Shown: piece after piece, positions 15,808-24,871 of the stretch
Layout: each line of letters opens with the position of its first letter
How positions within the stretch are numbered: the first letter of the stretch is position 1
Assembly: GCA_004211885.1 (NCBI GenBank)
Contig: SHBV01000032.1
Span: forward strand, 1-32,179
Length of the DNA stretch: 32,179 nucleotides
Source: Verrucomicrobiaceae bacterium
Lineage (GTDB): Bacteria > Verrucomicrobiota > Verrucomicrobiia > Verrucomicrobiales > DEV007
Reading direction: 5' to 3'
Made by a program: the position numbers and the translations under genes
Notes under the pieces: generated by a model
What the model was told of the DNA's origin: nothing
What the model saw: only the letters and a program-made list of their open reading frames with translations
Database searches by the model: none

Positions 15808-18276
15808 ATGAGAATTGGATTTTATTACATAATTGTTTCGTTTTTTGCTGCTACAAATCTAATTGCGGCAGAATTAAATATTTACGCGGTTTCTAAGCCA
15901 AATGAAGAAGCCAAGTTAATTGGGCCTGATGCTTATCTTCAGCTCGTTGTGACTGGGGGCAATGTTTCTGACATGACCCGATCAGTGAGTTACGAGGCGG
16001 ATCCATCTTCCATAGTTAATGTTTCTGAGACGGGTCATGTTACTCCTCTTGCGGATGGTTCAGTCAAAGTTATAGCAAAAACGGCTGAAGGATTATCCGC
16101 TACAATAGAATTAACTGTAGAGCAATTTGGAACGCCGCAACCTATTAACTTTCCGAATGAAATTGTACCTTTATTCACAAAGCATGGATGTAACGGCGGG
16201 GGTTGCCATGGTAAGTCTGAAGGTCAAAATGGATTTAAACTTTCACTGCTGGGTTTTGAGCCGACCGAAGACTTTGAATATTTAGTTAAAGAAGGTAGAG
16301 GAAGGAGACTATTTCCTGCTGCGCCTCAACACAGTCTTTTATTGCGAAAAGGATCGGGTGACTTGCCTCATGGGGGAGGTGCTCGATTTGAGCATGATTC
16401 ATGGGATTACAAGGCCATAGTCAGATGGATGGAGCAAGGCATGCCTTACGGTAGCCCCGATGATCCGAAGTTAGAGAGTATCTCAGTTTATCCAAGTTCC
16501 CGCATTGTAGAGCCGGGAGCTGAACAGCAGCTTGCAGTCTCTGCTTTTTATACCGATGGGTCAGTTCGCGATGTTACCGGTATCGTAAGTTACGAATCTA
16601 ACCAAAAGGAAATGGGTGAAGTGGATCAATCTGGCTTAGTTACTATGTTAAGGGATCAGACTGGAGACATGGCGGTAATGATTCGATATCAGGAGCATGT
16701 CTCGGTTTTTCAAGCAACGATACCACTAGGAGTTCCGACTGAAAATTTTCCTGTCGCTAAGAATTTTATAGATGAGAAGGTTTTTACTAAATTAAAGACA
16801 CTCGGATTGCCGTCCTCTGAAATTTGTGATGATACTACATTTCTGCGCCGGACTGCTATCGATATTGCGGGGCGGTTGCCGTCTTTGCAAGAGGTAGAAG
16901 ATTTTTCATCTAATGATCATCCTGAAAAAAGATCGCAGTGGATAGACAGTCTGCTTTCTACTACTGACTATGCTGAGTATTTTTCAAATAAATGGGCTGC
17001 TATTTTACGTAATAAAAGGAAAGGCGCGACATATACTAGAGGGACTCAAGCATTCCATGAGTGGTTGATGGGTAGTCTGCATGCGAACAAGCCTTACAAT
17101 CAGCTAATCACTGAATTAGTGACAGCGCGTGGAGAGATAGGTCATAACCCAGCATCTGCGTGGTTCAGAAATGTGACAGATCAAAAAGAAAGACTACAAG
17201 ACACGGCTCAAGTTTTGCTTGGTGTAAGGCTTCAATGTGCTGAATGTCATCATCATCCATATGAGAAGTGGAGTCAGCAAGATTACTATGGGTTTTCTGC
17301 ATTCTTTTCTAGAGTAGGTAAGAAGAAGACTGACGTTCCAGGTGAGGAGGCGGTTTTCCATAATGTTGGATTAGCTACGGCAAAGAATCCTAAGTCAGGA
17401 GAGGATGTTAAGCCTAAGCCTCTTGGCGGAGAAGAACTGAATATAAAACCAGAGGATGATCCCAGATTGGATTTGGCGGCTTGGATGACTTCGGAAAGCA
17501 ATCCTTTCTTCGCAAAAATGTTAGTCAATCGTTATTGGAAGCATTTCTTCAATCGTGCAATTGTAGAGCCAGAAGATGACATGAGGGTCACTAATCCTCC
17601 GACCAATCCTGATTTATTGGATTCCTTGGCAGGGCACTTTGTCAAGTCAGGTTATGACCTAAAGGATTTGATTCGAACGATCTGTAATTCAACAACTTAC
17701 CAACTCAGTGCGATTCCAAATGATCATAACGCGGGAGATCGACAAAATTACTCTCGATATTTCCCTAAACGCTTGACTGCGGAAGTGTTATTGGATTCGA
17801 TCGATGGAATTACAGGATCGTCGACAGCCTTCTCGGGGCAATTGCCCGGAACTAGAGCCGTATCTTTACCTGATGACAGTTATAACTCGAGCTCTTATTT
17901 TCTTACCGTCTTTGGGCGACCAGAAATGGATAGTGCCTGCGAATGTGAAAGGGCTCAGGGTGCCAGTTTGGCGCAGACATTACATTTACTGAATTCAAAA
18001 AATATTCAGGATAAATTAGCTGGAGCAGGAGGAAGTGCGGATAAGCTTTCATCTCAAGGAGAAAGGACCAATGAAGAGAAAGTCGTTGAGCTATATAAGA
18101 GAGCATTTTCTCGTGGGCCCAAAGACGATGAGATGAAAACGGCCATTGATTATATTAATAAAAAGACTCAGCAGGCTAAAGAGGCTGAAGGGAAAATCAA
18201 TGAAGCGAATAAAATGGCTTACGAGGATCTTGTTTGGGCCCTTTTGAATACAAAAGAATTTTTATTTAACCATTAA
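15808..18276 (+). CDS. Exported BIG2 / cytochrome c / DUF1549-DUF1553 protein
   Basis: An 822-residue protein with a Sec signal peptide (to about residue 21). An Ig-like BIG2 module at about 25-105 is followed by a Planctomycete-type cytochrome region with C128-N-G-G-G-C133-H134, a spaced Cx4CH heme motif, in the usual G-C-N-x-G-x-C-H-G-K context. A second BIG2-like module lies at about 225-310. DUF1549 (about 320-520) holds C477-A-E-C480-H481-H-H-P, the family's CxxCH, and DUF1553 (about 550-815) has the N-R-Y-W-K-H-F-F and P-K-R-L-T-A-E motifs. Two heme-c sites are therefore possible. The protein is probably extracytoplasmic and redox-active, but no reaction is known. Its position directly after two DUF1501 genes is typical of the family. 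Confidence 0.88.
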   Translation: MRIGFYYIIVSFFAATNLIAAELNIYAVSKPNEEAKLIGPDAYLQLVVTGGNVSDMTRSVSYEADPSSIVNVSETGHVTPLADGSVKVIAKTAEGLSATIELTVEQFGTPQPINFPNEIVPLFTKHGCNGGGCHGKSEGQNGFKLSLLGFEPTEDFEYLVKEGRGRRLFPAAPQHSLLLRKGSGDLPHGGGARFEHDSWDYKAIVRWMEQGMPYGSPDDPKLESISVYPSSRIVEPGAEQQLAVSAFYTDGSVRDVTGIVSYESNQKEMGEVDQSGLVTMLRDQTGDMAVMIRYQEHVSVFQATIPLGVPTENFPVAKNFIDEKVFTKLKTLGLPSSEICDDTTFLRRTAIDIAGRLPSLQEVEDFSSNDHPEKRSQWIDSLLSTTDYAEYFSNKWAAILRNKRKGATYTRGTQAFHEWLMGSLHANKPYNQLITELVTARGEIGHNPASAWFRNVTDQKERLQDTAQVLLGVRLQCAECHHHPYEKWSQQDYYGFSAFFSRVGKKKTDVPGEEAVFHNVGLATAKNPKSGEDVKPKPLGGEELNIKPEDDPRLDLAAWMTSESNPFFAKMLVNRYWKHFFNRAIVEPEDDMRVTNPPTNPDLLDSLAGHFVKSGYDLKDLIRTICNSTTYQLSAIPNDHNAGDRQNYSRYFPKRLTAEVLLDSIDGITGSSTAFSGQLPGTRAVSLPDDSYNSSSYFLTVFGRPEMDSACECERAQGASLAQTLHLLNSKNIQDKLAGAGGSADKLSSQGERTNEEKVVELYKRAFSRGPKDDEMKTAIDYINKKTQQAKEAEGKINEANKMAYEDLVWALLNTKEFLFNH

Positions 18277-18299
18277 ACTTTGCATTTCTTTATATTTCC

Positions 18300-21167
18300 A
18301 TGCGAAGATCCTGTTACATAATTTCTTTGTTGTTTCTGTTTTTCATTTTAGGAAACTTAGTAGAGGGGCAACTTCCTGCTCCACGTCTAGATTCAATTTT
18401 TCCCATGGGGGGAAAGGCAGGTGGATCTGTGGATGTTACTTTGAGGGGTGCTGACTTGGCTGGTGAGGGGCGCCTGTTTTTTAATGATCCAGGAATCACT
18501 AGTGAGTCTATCGGGAAAGGAGTGTTTAAGGTTAAAATTGCAGAATCAGTGAGTTCTGGCAGTTATGATTTGAGCTTTGGAGGTAGCGATGGAACGACTT
18601 CGCCAATTAGTTTTGCTGTTAGTAATAGAGATGAAAAGATTACCCCTAAGGAAGCGGTGGATGAAGGTAATGCTGTGCTACTTGAGGATAATGTTGTTGT
18701 GAATGGAATTATGGAGCCAGGCAAGGCGCACTATTACAAAATTCCAGTTAGGAGTGAAGGCCGGTACTTTATTGATTGTTTTGCTGAGAGAATTAATTCT
18801 AGAGTGGACGCATTGTTAGTATTAAATGATCCGTCAGGAATTGAAGTGGCTCGGTCAAGAGAATCTGTTGGCGGAGACCCTTTGATTGGGTTTGCTCCAA
18901 CTATTAAAGGAGAATATCTTCTAAGAGTTTCTGATTTCCTTGCCCGTGGTGGTGATGGTTATAATTATCGGATTCAACTCAGGAAAGGCCCCCAAATAGA
19001 TTTTGTTTTACCTCTATCTGCGCAACCGGGAGAGACTCAATCTTTTCAAATATTTGGAAAAAACCTTCCGGGTGGAGTGCCGTCCGGTGAGGATGGACTC
19101 GAGAGGATAGAAGTTAACATTGATGTTCCAAATGAAATGGAAAGAATGAAAACAATGCCGGTGAAACCCGCGGGTGCAGGAGTTAAAGGATTTCATTATG
19201 AGTTAGGTGAAGGGAATAATGTTTCAAATTCCGTATTCATCGCACGATCTAATTTTCCACCAGTGATTGATAGTGGTTCAAATTCTTCTCCAGAGGATGC
19301 ACAAGAAATTCCTTTTCCTTCTGAACTGAGCGGGCGATTTTATCCAGGTAAAAAATCTTGGTTTTCATTCAATGCCTTGAAGGATAAGGAGTATGTAATT
19401 GAGGTAATTGCTCACCGATTAGTAAGTTATTGCGATCCAACGATTGTGGTGTCGAAAGTGATTGTTGATGCGGAGGGTAAAGAGAAATCGACACAACTTG
19501 CAAAAGCTGACGATCAAGAAGCTAATGTGGGAGGGCGACGTTATCCCACGAATAGTCGTGATCCAATATTTAGCTTTAAAGCAGATGCGGATTTTAAGGT
19601 TCGCGTGTCAGTGGGTGATAATTTTGCTACTAAAGCGCCTTTCAGAATGATTGTTCGTGAACCTAGACCTGATTTCGATCTGTTAGTTTCAGCTTCAGCT
19701 CCAGCAGGGGATAACAATAAAGGCAAGAAGATTGTTAGAGAAGGAATTGCAATTAGACGTGGCCAAGTTGGTAATTTAGATGTTTATGCTCTGCGCAGAG
19801 ATGGGTTTGATGGTGAAATCGAATTGAAGGTAGAGGGTTTTCCACAAAGTTTTAAGGTTAAAACCACAAAATTAGAGAAAGGAAAAAATCACTGTTCTTT
19901 ATCATTTTATAATGCGGAAGATGCGCCCCCTTGGGTAGGAAAAGTAAAGATTATTGGTGAGGCAGATGTGCAGGGAACAAAGATCCAGAAAGAGGCCGAG
20001 AGCCTAGCGGTGAACTGGTCAGTAAATGATGCTGATAAGGAACGTGTTATTTCAAGAACGAGCTCAGGTATTACCGTGGCTTCAATTGAGGAAAAAACAC
20101 CTATGGCGGTAGTTCCTGCAGAAGATAAGGTCTGGGAGAGTTCACTAGGTGGCAATTTAGAAATCCCCATCAAATTTATAACGACCTCAGAGATTAAGGA
20201 TAAGGTCACTATTGTCCCAGTTGGTTTTCCTGGAATGGGAAAAGCTCCACAGATTCAAGTAGCTAAGGACAAGACTAAAGAATCTCACAAGCTGATAATT
20301 CCTTTACTGAACAACAAGGATAATAATAAGTACCAGGAAGGTACGCATCAATTTGTGCTGAAGGCATCGACTAAGTTAGGATATCGCCGTGATTTGCAAG
20401 TTTTCCAAACTGCAGAGGAGCAAAAAAAGAATGCGACCAAGATTTTGGATGAGGCAAAAAAAACGCTAGAAACTCTTAAGAAGGAGCTTGATTCCCTAAG
20501 AAAATCTCTGAATGAGGCAAAATCTAGTGGTGAAGAAACAGAAGAAGAAAAAAGAAAAAAAATCTCAGATGCTGAATCTAAGGTTGGACCAGCAGAGGAG
20601 TCCATAAAGCAAGCTGAGAAGAAATTACAAGAGGCCGAAGAGAAAAATAAAAGCGCGGACCTGGAACTTAAGCAGGCTGCGGACAGAGCGAAGCCGAAGG
20701 ATGTCCAGTTCGTCAGTTATTCGAAACCGGTAACCGTAAAAATCGAATCGTGTCCTATTAAATTCAAGGATAACAAATCTCCTGTTGAATTAGGGAAGGG
20801 GCTTAAATCTAAAGTTGTGGTGAATTTTGATAGACTGTACGGTTTTGCAGATAGCGTTTCGATGAGTGTCAAATTACCTGATGGAACCAAAGGAGTGAAA
20901 GTTGGAAACGCTAGTGCAAATAAAGATCAGTCCGCTATTGATCTTCCGATTGAAATTACGGCTGATGCGAATCTTGGATTAATCCAATTAGAGTTGATTG
21001 CCAAATTGAAATTTAATGGAATAGACCTACAAACTAAAGGGAATGTTTCAATAATGATCAATGAATCCCCTGCGGCCCCAGAAGAACCCCCTGCGGCCCC
21101 AGAAGAACCCCCTGCGGCCCCAGAAGAACCCCCTGCGGCCCCAGAAGAACCCCCTGCGGCAAATTAA
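18300..21167 (+). CDS. Exported IPT/PPC-domain protein with coiled coil and Pro/Glu/Ala C-terminal repeats
   Basis: A 955-residue protein with a signal peptide (to about 23). An Ig/IPT-like domain (about 24-115; P-M-G-G-K-A-G-G-S-V-D-V-T-L-R-G) is followed by PPC-type beta modules (about 120-235 and 330-465; G-K-A-H-Y-Y-K-I-P-V, Y-F-I-D-C-F-A) and further Ig-like sheets. A Lys/Glu/Ala-rich coiled coil occupies about 705-797. After one more beta domain the chain ends in perfect P-A-A-P-E-E-P repeats. No enzymatic motif was seen, and PPC here does not imply a peptidase. It is probably a binding or scaffold component of an extracytoplasmic complex with the cytochrome proteins encoded on both sides; the next gene starts five bases after its stop. 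Confidence 0.78.
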   Translation: MRRSCYIISLLFLFFILGNLVEGQLPAPRLDSIFPMGGKAGGSVDVTLRGADLAGEGRLFFNDPGITSESIGKGVFKVKIAESVSSGSYDLSFGGSDGTTSPISFAVSNRDEKITPKEAVDEGNAVLLEDNVVVNGIMEPGKAHYYKIPVRSEGRYFIDCFAERINSRVDALLVLNDPSGIEVARSRESVGGDPLIGFAPTIKGEYLLRVSDFLARGGDGYNYRIQLRKGPQIDFVLPLSAQPGETQSFQIFGKNLPGGVPSGEDGLERIEVNIDVPNEMERMKTMPVKPAGAGVKGFHYELGEGNNVSNSVFIARSNFPPVIDSGSNSSPEDAQEIPFPSELSGRFYPGKKSWFSFNALKDKEYVIEVIAHRLVSYCDPTIVVSKVIVDAEGKEKSTQLAKADDQEANVGGRRYPTNSRDPIFSFKADADFKVRVSVGDNFATKAPFRMIVREPRPDFDLLVSASAPAGDNNKGKKIVREGIAIRRGQVGNLDVYALRRDGFDGEIELKVEGFPQSFKVKTTKLEKGKNHCSLSFYNAEDAPPWVGKVKIIGEADVQGTKIQKEAESLAVNWSVNDADKERVISRTSSGITVASIEEKTPMAVVPAEDKVWESSLGGNLEIPIKFITTSEIKDKVTIVPVGFPGMGKAPQIQVAKDKTKESHKLIIPLLNNKDNNKYQEGTHQFVLKASTKLGYRRDLQVFQTAEEQKKNATKILDEAKKTLETLKKELDSLRKSLNEAKSSGEETEEEKRKKISDAESKVGPAEESIKQAEKKLQEAEEKNKSADLELKQAADRAKPKDVQFVSYSKPVTVKIESCPIKFKDNKSPVELGKGLKSKVVVNFDRLYGFADSVSMSVKLPDGTKGVKVGNASANKDQSAIDLPIEITADANLGLIQLELIAKLKFNGIDLQTKGNVSIMINESPAAPEEPPAAPEEPPAAPEEPPAAPEEPPAAN
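21067..21160 (+). repeat. 21-bp perfect tandem repeat in the C-terminal tail of the PPC protein
   Basis: Four identical 21-base units followed by the first ten bases of a fifth. Each unit codes for seven residues, P-A-A-P-E-E-P in register. The in-frame, synonymous-identical copies imply recent expansion by slippage and predict copy-number variation between strains. The product is a flexible, acidic, proline-rich tail. Confidence 0.95.
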
Positions 21168-21172
21168 TTTTC

Positions 21173-23914
21173 GTGAAATTTATTATTTTTTCATTCTGTA
21201 TTTTATTTGGATGGTGCTGTGTAGGTCTTGCTAAGCCATTACCTATAGAATCTATCGATCAAAAAGAGTCAGTCAGTTACGCAAAAGATATTGCGCCTGT
21301 ATTTAAAAAGAGCTGCATTGCTTGTCATAATGCAACAAAAGCGAAAGCGAGTCTCAACCTTGAGAACGTTTCAGTAATGATGAAAGGATCCGATAGTGGA
21401 GAGGTCATTGTTCCTGGTAATGCCGACGATAGTTTAGTTTTTCTTCAGGCTGCTCACCAGGAGGAGGAATTTATGCCACCGCCAAAGAACAAATCTAATG
21501 CTCCAAATTTGAGTCCTAAGGAACTTGCTCTGCTTAAGTTATGGATTAATCAGGGAGCAAAAGATGACGATACTTTAGCTGCAGAAAAAAAGGTTAATTT
21601 TGCTACTATGAGTGAGAGAGTTAAAGCGATTTACTCTGTGGCTGTTTCGCCAGATAATCAATACGTTGCAGCTGGCAGAGGGAACCGAATATTTATGTAT
21701 CATACTCCAACTGGTAAGAGCCTTGGTGAAATTGTTGATCCAGATCTCAAAGGTAAGGGAGAATCAGCGCATATTGATATTGTTGGGAGCTTGGCCTTTA
21801 ATGGCGATGGGCTACTTGCTTCCGGGGGATTTAGGAATATAAAACTATGGAAACAGGCTGATCCCGAGTTGCTATATGATGCGGAGCCCGTTGACAATGT
21901 GCCGCTTGTTGTTGGGGTCAGTAGTGATAGTAAATTATTTTCTGTTGGGGATGAGAGTGGTTCCATTAAGGTTTATATTTCTGAATCTAAGAAAGTGTTA
22001 ACCTTCAAAGATCATGTTGCAGCGATAACAGGGCTGGGCTTCGGAGTGGATGGAAATATAATTTCTGCATCTATTGACGGGGTTGTGAGTGCTAGGAAAA
22101 TTGGTAAAGAGGCACAAATAGTGACAGTAAAATTATCTTCTCCAATTAATGAAATGGTGATTATTAATAATGGGAAGCAAGTGGCTTGTGGATGCGAAGA
22201 TGGGGTCATAAGAATATTGTCGATTGAAGCGTCGTTGGAGCAGGTCCATGAGCTTAAGGGGCACACTGCCAAAGTTGTTTCATTGTGTTCTTTTGGTGAA
22301 GGTTATAAAAACTTTATTTCTGGAAGCGCTGATTTGACACTTAGAATTTGGCAAGTTGGAGAAGGTACGGTAAATCAGATCAAACAAATCAATAATGAAG
22401 AAGTGCCTGAAGCGGTGGCGGTATCAAAGGATGGGAAGCGTTGCGCTTCCGTTTCTGGTAATGCAAAAATTCGCATTTGGAACATGAGCGATGGCAAGTT
22501 GATTGCTGATGGAAATGCAGGTTGGCAATTAAGTGGGGAGCAAAAGTCGAAAGAAATAAAAGTTTCTGTTTTAACGAAGATACGTGATGAAAGGAAAAAG
22601 CAATTAGGAGAAAGTGATAAGAAATTAAAGGCGGATCAAGAATCATTAAAGAAGGCCCAAGACGCAGAAAAGAAATCAGTAGAAGAATTAGAGAAAAAGA
22701 AAACTGAGCTCGTTTCAGCAAAGGATCTCAAGTCCAAAACTGAAATGGACCTTAAACAAAAAGAAGAAGCAAAGGCTCCTGACCTTAATCCCTCTAAAGA
22801 AGCTGCAAAGAAAGCGATGGAAGCTTTAACGGCAAAAGAAAAAGAAGTCCAAGATGCCGAGAGAAAACAATTGGAAGCAACTCGTAGCCGTGAAATTTCA
22901 GAGAGATTTTTAAAGAGAGCAATCGATGCTGATTCTGAATCAAAGTTAAAGTTAGCGGATGCGGAGAATGAATTACAGAACGCAGCAAAGATTCATGCGG
23001 ATATAAAGACAAGAGTGGATCAAGAACAAAAAGTTCTTAGAACTGTTACCTTTTCGCCAGATTCAGCTCAGGTTTTTGCAGGTTCTGAAGATGGAAATGT
23101 TTATTCATGGGAAACAAATGCTGGGAAGCCATGCGGCGTTATTGCTACTAAATCGGGTGCCGCGAAAGTAATTGCTACGGTAGGGGGGAATATTTTAGTG
23201 GTATCTTCAGACAAGACAGTCAGGATTTGGGATTCGACACCGAAGTGGAACCTCCACAAAAAGATTGGGGGGCTACAAGATCCTAAAACTTTAGTTGATA
23301 GAGTGAATTCTTTATCGTTTAGCCCTGATGGTAAATTATTAGCATCTGGTGGAGGGGTTCCATCGAGGAGTGGAGAGTTGAAGGTATGGAATATTGCTGA
23401 TGGAAAATTGGTTTGTGCAAATACTGAATCTCATAGTGATACGATATCGGGAACTTCTTTTAGTCCTGATGGGAAATTTATCGCTACGGCTGCAACTGAT
23501 CGTTTCGTTAAAGTATTTAATATGGAAGGGGCTGTTCTTGAGCGCAGTTTTGAGGGGCATACAAACCATGTTCTTGATGTTGCTTGGCGAGCAGACGGAT
23601 TTGTTTTAGCGAGCGCAGGAGCTGACCAGGTTGTTAAGGAGTGGAATTTTGAAAAGGGGAATCAAAAGCAAACAGTGAAAGGGCACACTAAAGGAGTCAG
23701 TTCAATTGCATATATGGGAGCCGGGGAACAGTTAATTTCGAGCAGTGGGGATCAATCAGTTAGAATAGCAAACAAGCCTTTGCCTGATGCGGCTACATTC
23801 ATTCATTCATCAAGTGTTAGTCAAGATGGAACTATTATTGCTGCAGGAGGAGAAGATAGCATCCTTCGAATTTGGACGACCGGTGATAGTAAATTATATT
23901 TGAAATTACAGTAA
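21173..23914 (+). CDS. Exported cytochrome c (PSCyt1-like) fused to WD40 repeats with internal coiled coil
   Basis: A 913-residue protein starting at GTG, five bases after the PPC gene stop. A signal peptide (to about 20) is followed by a Planctomycete-type cytochrome domain (about 35-125) with C48-I-A-C51-H52 and probable axial Met101 in E-F-M-P-P-P-K. WD40-type blades follow in two sets (about 145-450 and 620-910), seen as repeated S-x-D-x-x-x-x-A-x-G and I-R-I-W endings. A long Lys/Glu-rich coiled coil (about 455-620) is inserted between the sets. Two propellers joined by a helical arm is the likely shape. No enzymatic site was seen. The heme and the location inside the DUF1501/DUF1549 block suggest an electron-transfer or scaffold role outside the cytoplasm. 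Confidence 0.85.
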   Translation: MKFIIFSFCILFGWCCVGLAKPLPIESIDQKESVSYAKDIAPVFKKSCIACHNATKAKASLNLENVSVMMKGSDSGEVIVPGNADDSLVFLQAAHQEEEFMPPPKNKSNAPNLSPKELALLKLWINQGAKDDDTLAAEKKVNFATMSERVKAIYSVAVSPDNQYVAAGRGNRIFMYHTPTGKSLGEIVDPDLKGKGESAHIDIVGSLAFNGDGLLASGGFRNIKLWKQADPELLYDAEPVDNVPLVVGVSSDSKLFSVGDESGSIKVYISESKKVLTFKDHVAAITGLGFGVDGNIISASIDGVVSARKIGKEAQIVTVKLSSPINEMVIINNGKQVACGCEDGVIRILSIEASLEQVHELKGHTAKVVSLCSFGEGYKNFISGSADLTLRIWQVGEGTVNQIKQINNEEVPEAVAVSKDGKRCASVSGNAKIRIWNMSDGKLIADGNAGWQLSGEQKSKEIKVSVLTKIRDERKKQLGESDKKLKADQESLKKAQDAEKKSVEELEKKKTELVSAKDLKSKTEMDLKQKEEAKAPDLNPSKEAAKKAMEALTAKEKEVQDAERKQLEATRSREISERFLKRAIDADSESKLKLADAENELQNAAKIHADIKTRVDQEQKVLRTVTFSPDSAQVFAGSEDGNVYSWETNAGKPCGVIATKSGAAKVIATVGGNILVVSSDKTVRIWDSTPKWNLHKKIGGLQDPKTLVDRVNSLSFSPDGKLLASGGGVPSRSGELKVWNIADGKLVCANTESHSDTISGTSFSPDGKFIATAATDRFVKVFNMEGAVLERSFEGHTNHVLDVAWRADGFVLASAGADQVVKEWNFEKGNQKQTVKGHTKGVSSIAYMGAGEQLISSSGDQSVRIANKPLPDAATFIHSSSVSQDGTIIAAGGEDSILRIWTTGDSKLYLKLQ

Positions 23915-23954
23915 AACCTGTGATCGGATCAAGATAAGTAAACGTTATTAATTT

Positions 23955-24854
23955 ATGAAAAAAATCACACTAATAATTATTGCTCTGAGCGTCTCATTTG
24001 CACATGCGGACTTCGAAATTAAAGAGGTGCCAGGAAAATGTATTGATGTCTTGGATGGAGGAAAAGTTGTGGCTCGAGTAATGACGGCGCATGATAAAAC
24101 TTCAGCTGAATCCAGACATGAAACCTACAAGGTGTACACTCATGTATTCGATGAACAGGGGAAATCTACGATCACTAAAGGTGCTGGAGGTCAATTTACT
24201 CATCACCGTGGAATTTTTATAGGATGGTCGAAGACAAGGTTTTCTGGGAGGCAAGTCGATTCTTGGCATATGAAAGGTTGTGATCAGGTATATAAAAAAA
24301 TAATCAATTCAACTTCCACTAAGGATCACGCTACTTTGACTGTTTTAATTAACTGGGTGACAACTGATGGAGTTGTTTTTATTGAAGAGAAGCGCACTCA
24401 GACCTTCAAAAGAGTCGAAGGAGAGGGAGCTTATTTGCAGGTAGACTTTGACACTGCTCTGAAGGCCGCAAGCGCAGACGTTGAACTGAATGGTGACCCT
24501 GAGCATGCTGGATGTCAATTCAGGCCAAGTAATGAAGTTTCAAAGAATAAGTCTGCCAAATATATATTTCATAAGGACGGCCTTGATTTAAAAAAGGATA
24601 AGGATCTTCCTTGGGCAGCTGAAAGTTTTCAGATTGGTGAGAATATGTATTTTGCTCAGCACATGAGTCATCCCACTATACCTAAGGGGAATACTTATTC
24701 AGCGTATCGTGATTATGGACGATTTGGAGCTTATTTTGTTAAGAAAATTGCGAAAGGGGATTCCTTGAATTTACGTTATCGCTATCTGGTTGGTAATGGA
24801 AAAATCCCGGGTCGGGATTATTTCGCATCTCGTTACAAGGCGTTTTCTAATTAA
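23955..24854 (+). CDS. Exported DUF6807 ('PmoA family') protein
   Basis: A 299-residue protein with a Sec signal (cleavage near A-H-A-D, about residue 19). The family signature is clear: H-H-R-G-I-F-I-G-W followed by V-D-S-W-H-M-K-G-C, then P-E-H-A-G-C-Q-F-R-P and, near the end, G-R-F-G-A-Y-F. Such proteins are frequent in PVC and Bacteroidetes glycan loci and are mis-labelled as methane oxygenase because of an old name; there is no methane monooxygenase relation to expect. A beta-sandwich carbohydrate-binding or lyase-like role is possible but not shown. It follows the WD40 gene by 40 bases and ends 17 bases before the stop of the convergent transporter gene. Confidence 0.8.
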   Translation: MKKITLIIIALSVSFAHADFEIKEVPGKCIDVLDGGKVVARVMTAHDKTSAESRHETYKVYTHVFDEQGKSTITKGAGGQFTHHRGIFIGWSKTRFSGRQVDSWHMKGCDQVYKKIINSTSTKDHATLTVLINWVTTDGVVFIEEKRTQTFKRVEGEGAYLQVDFDTALKAASADVELNGDPEHAGCQFRPSNEVSKNKSAKYIFHKDGLDLKKDKDLPWAAESFQIGENMYFAQHMSHPTIPKGNTYSAYRDYGRFGAYFVKKIAKGDSLNLRYRYLVGNGKIPGRDYFASRYKAFSN

Positions 24855-24871
24855 ATTAATTAAAATTCTAT

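Noticed and set aside
21067..21160. CRISPR or recombination site in the 21-bp array
   Set aside because: Same reasons: no spacers, in-frame P-A-A-P-E-E-P coding, and it ends at the gene's stop.
18300..21167. Secreted peptidase, because of PPC (pre-peptidase C-terminal) domains
   Set aside because: No catalytic protease motif exists in the chain; PPC modules occur widely without peptidases.
23955..24854. Methane/ammonia monooxygenase subunit (PmoA)
   Set aside because: The family name is historical; the protein has a Sec signal and soluble beta-rich sequence, not the multi-helix membrane subunit.
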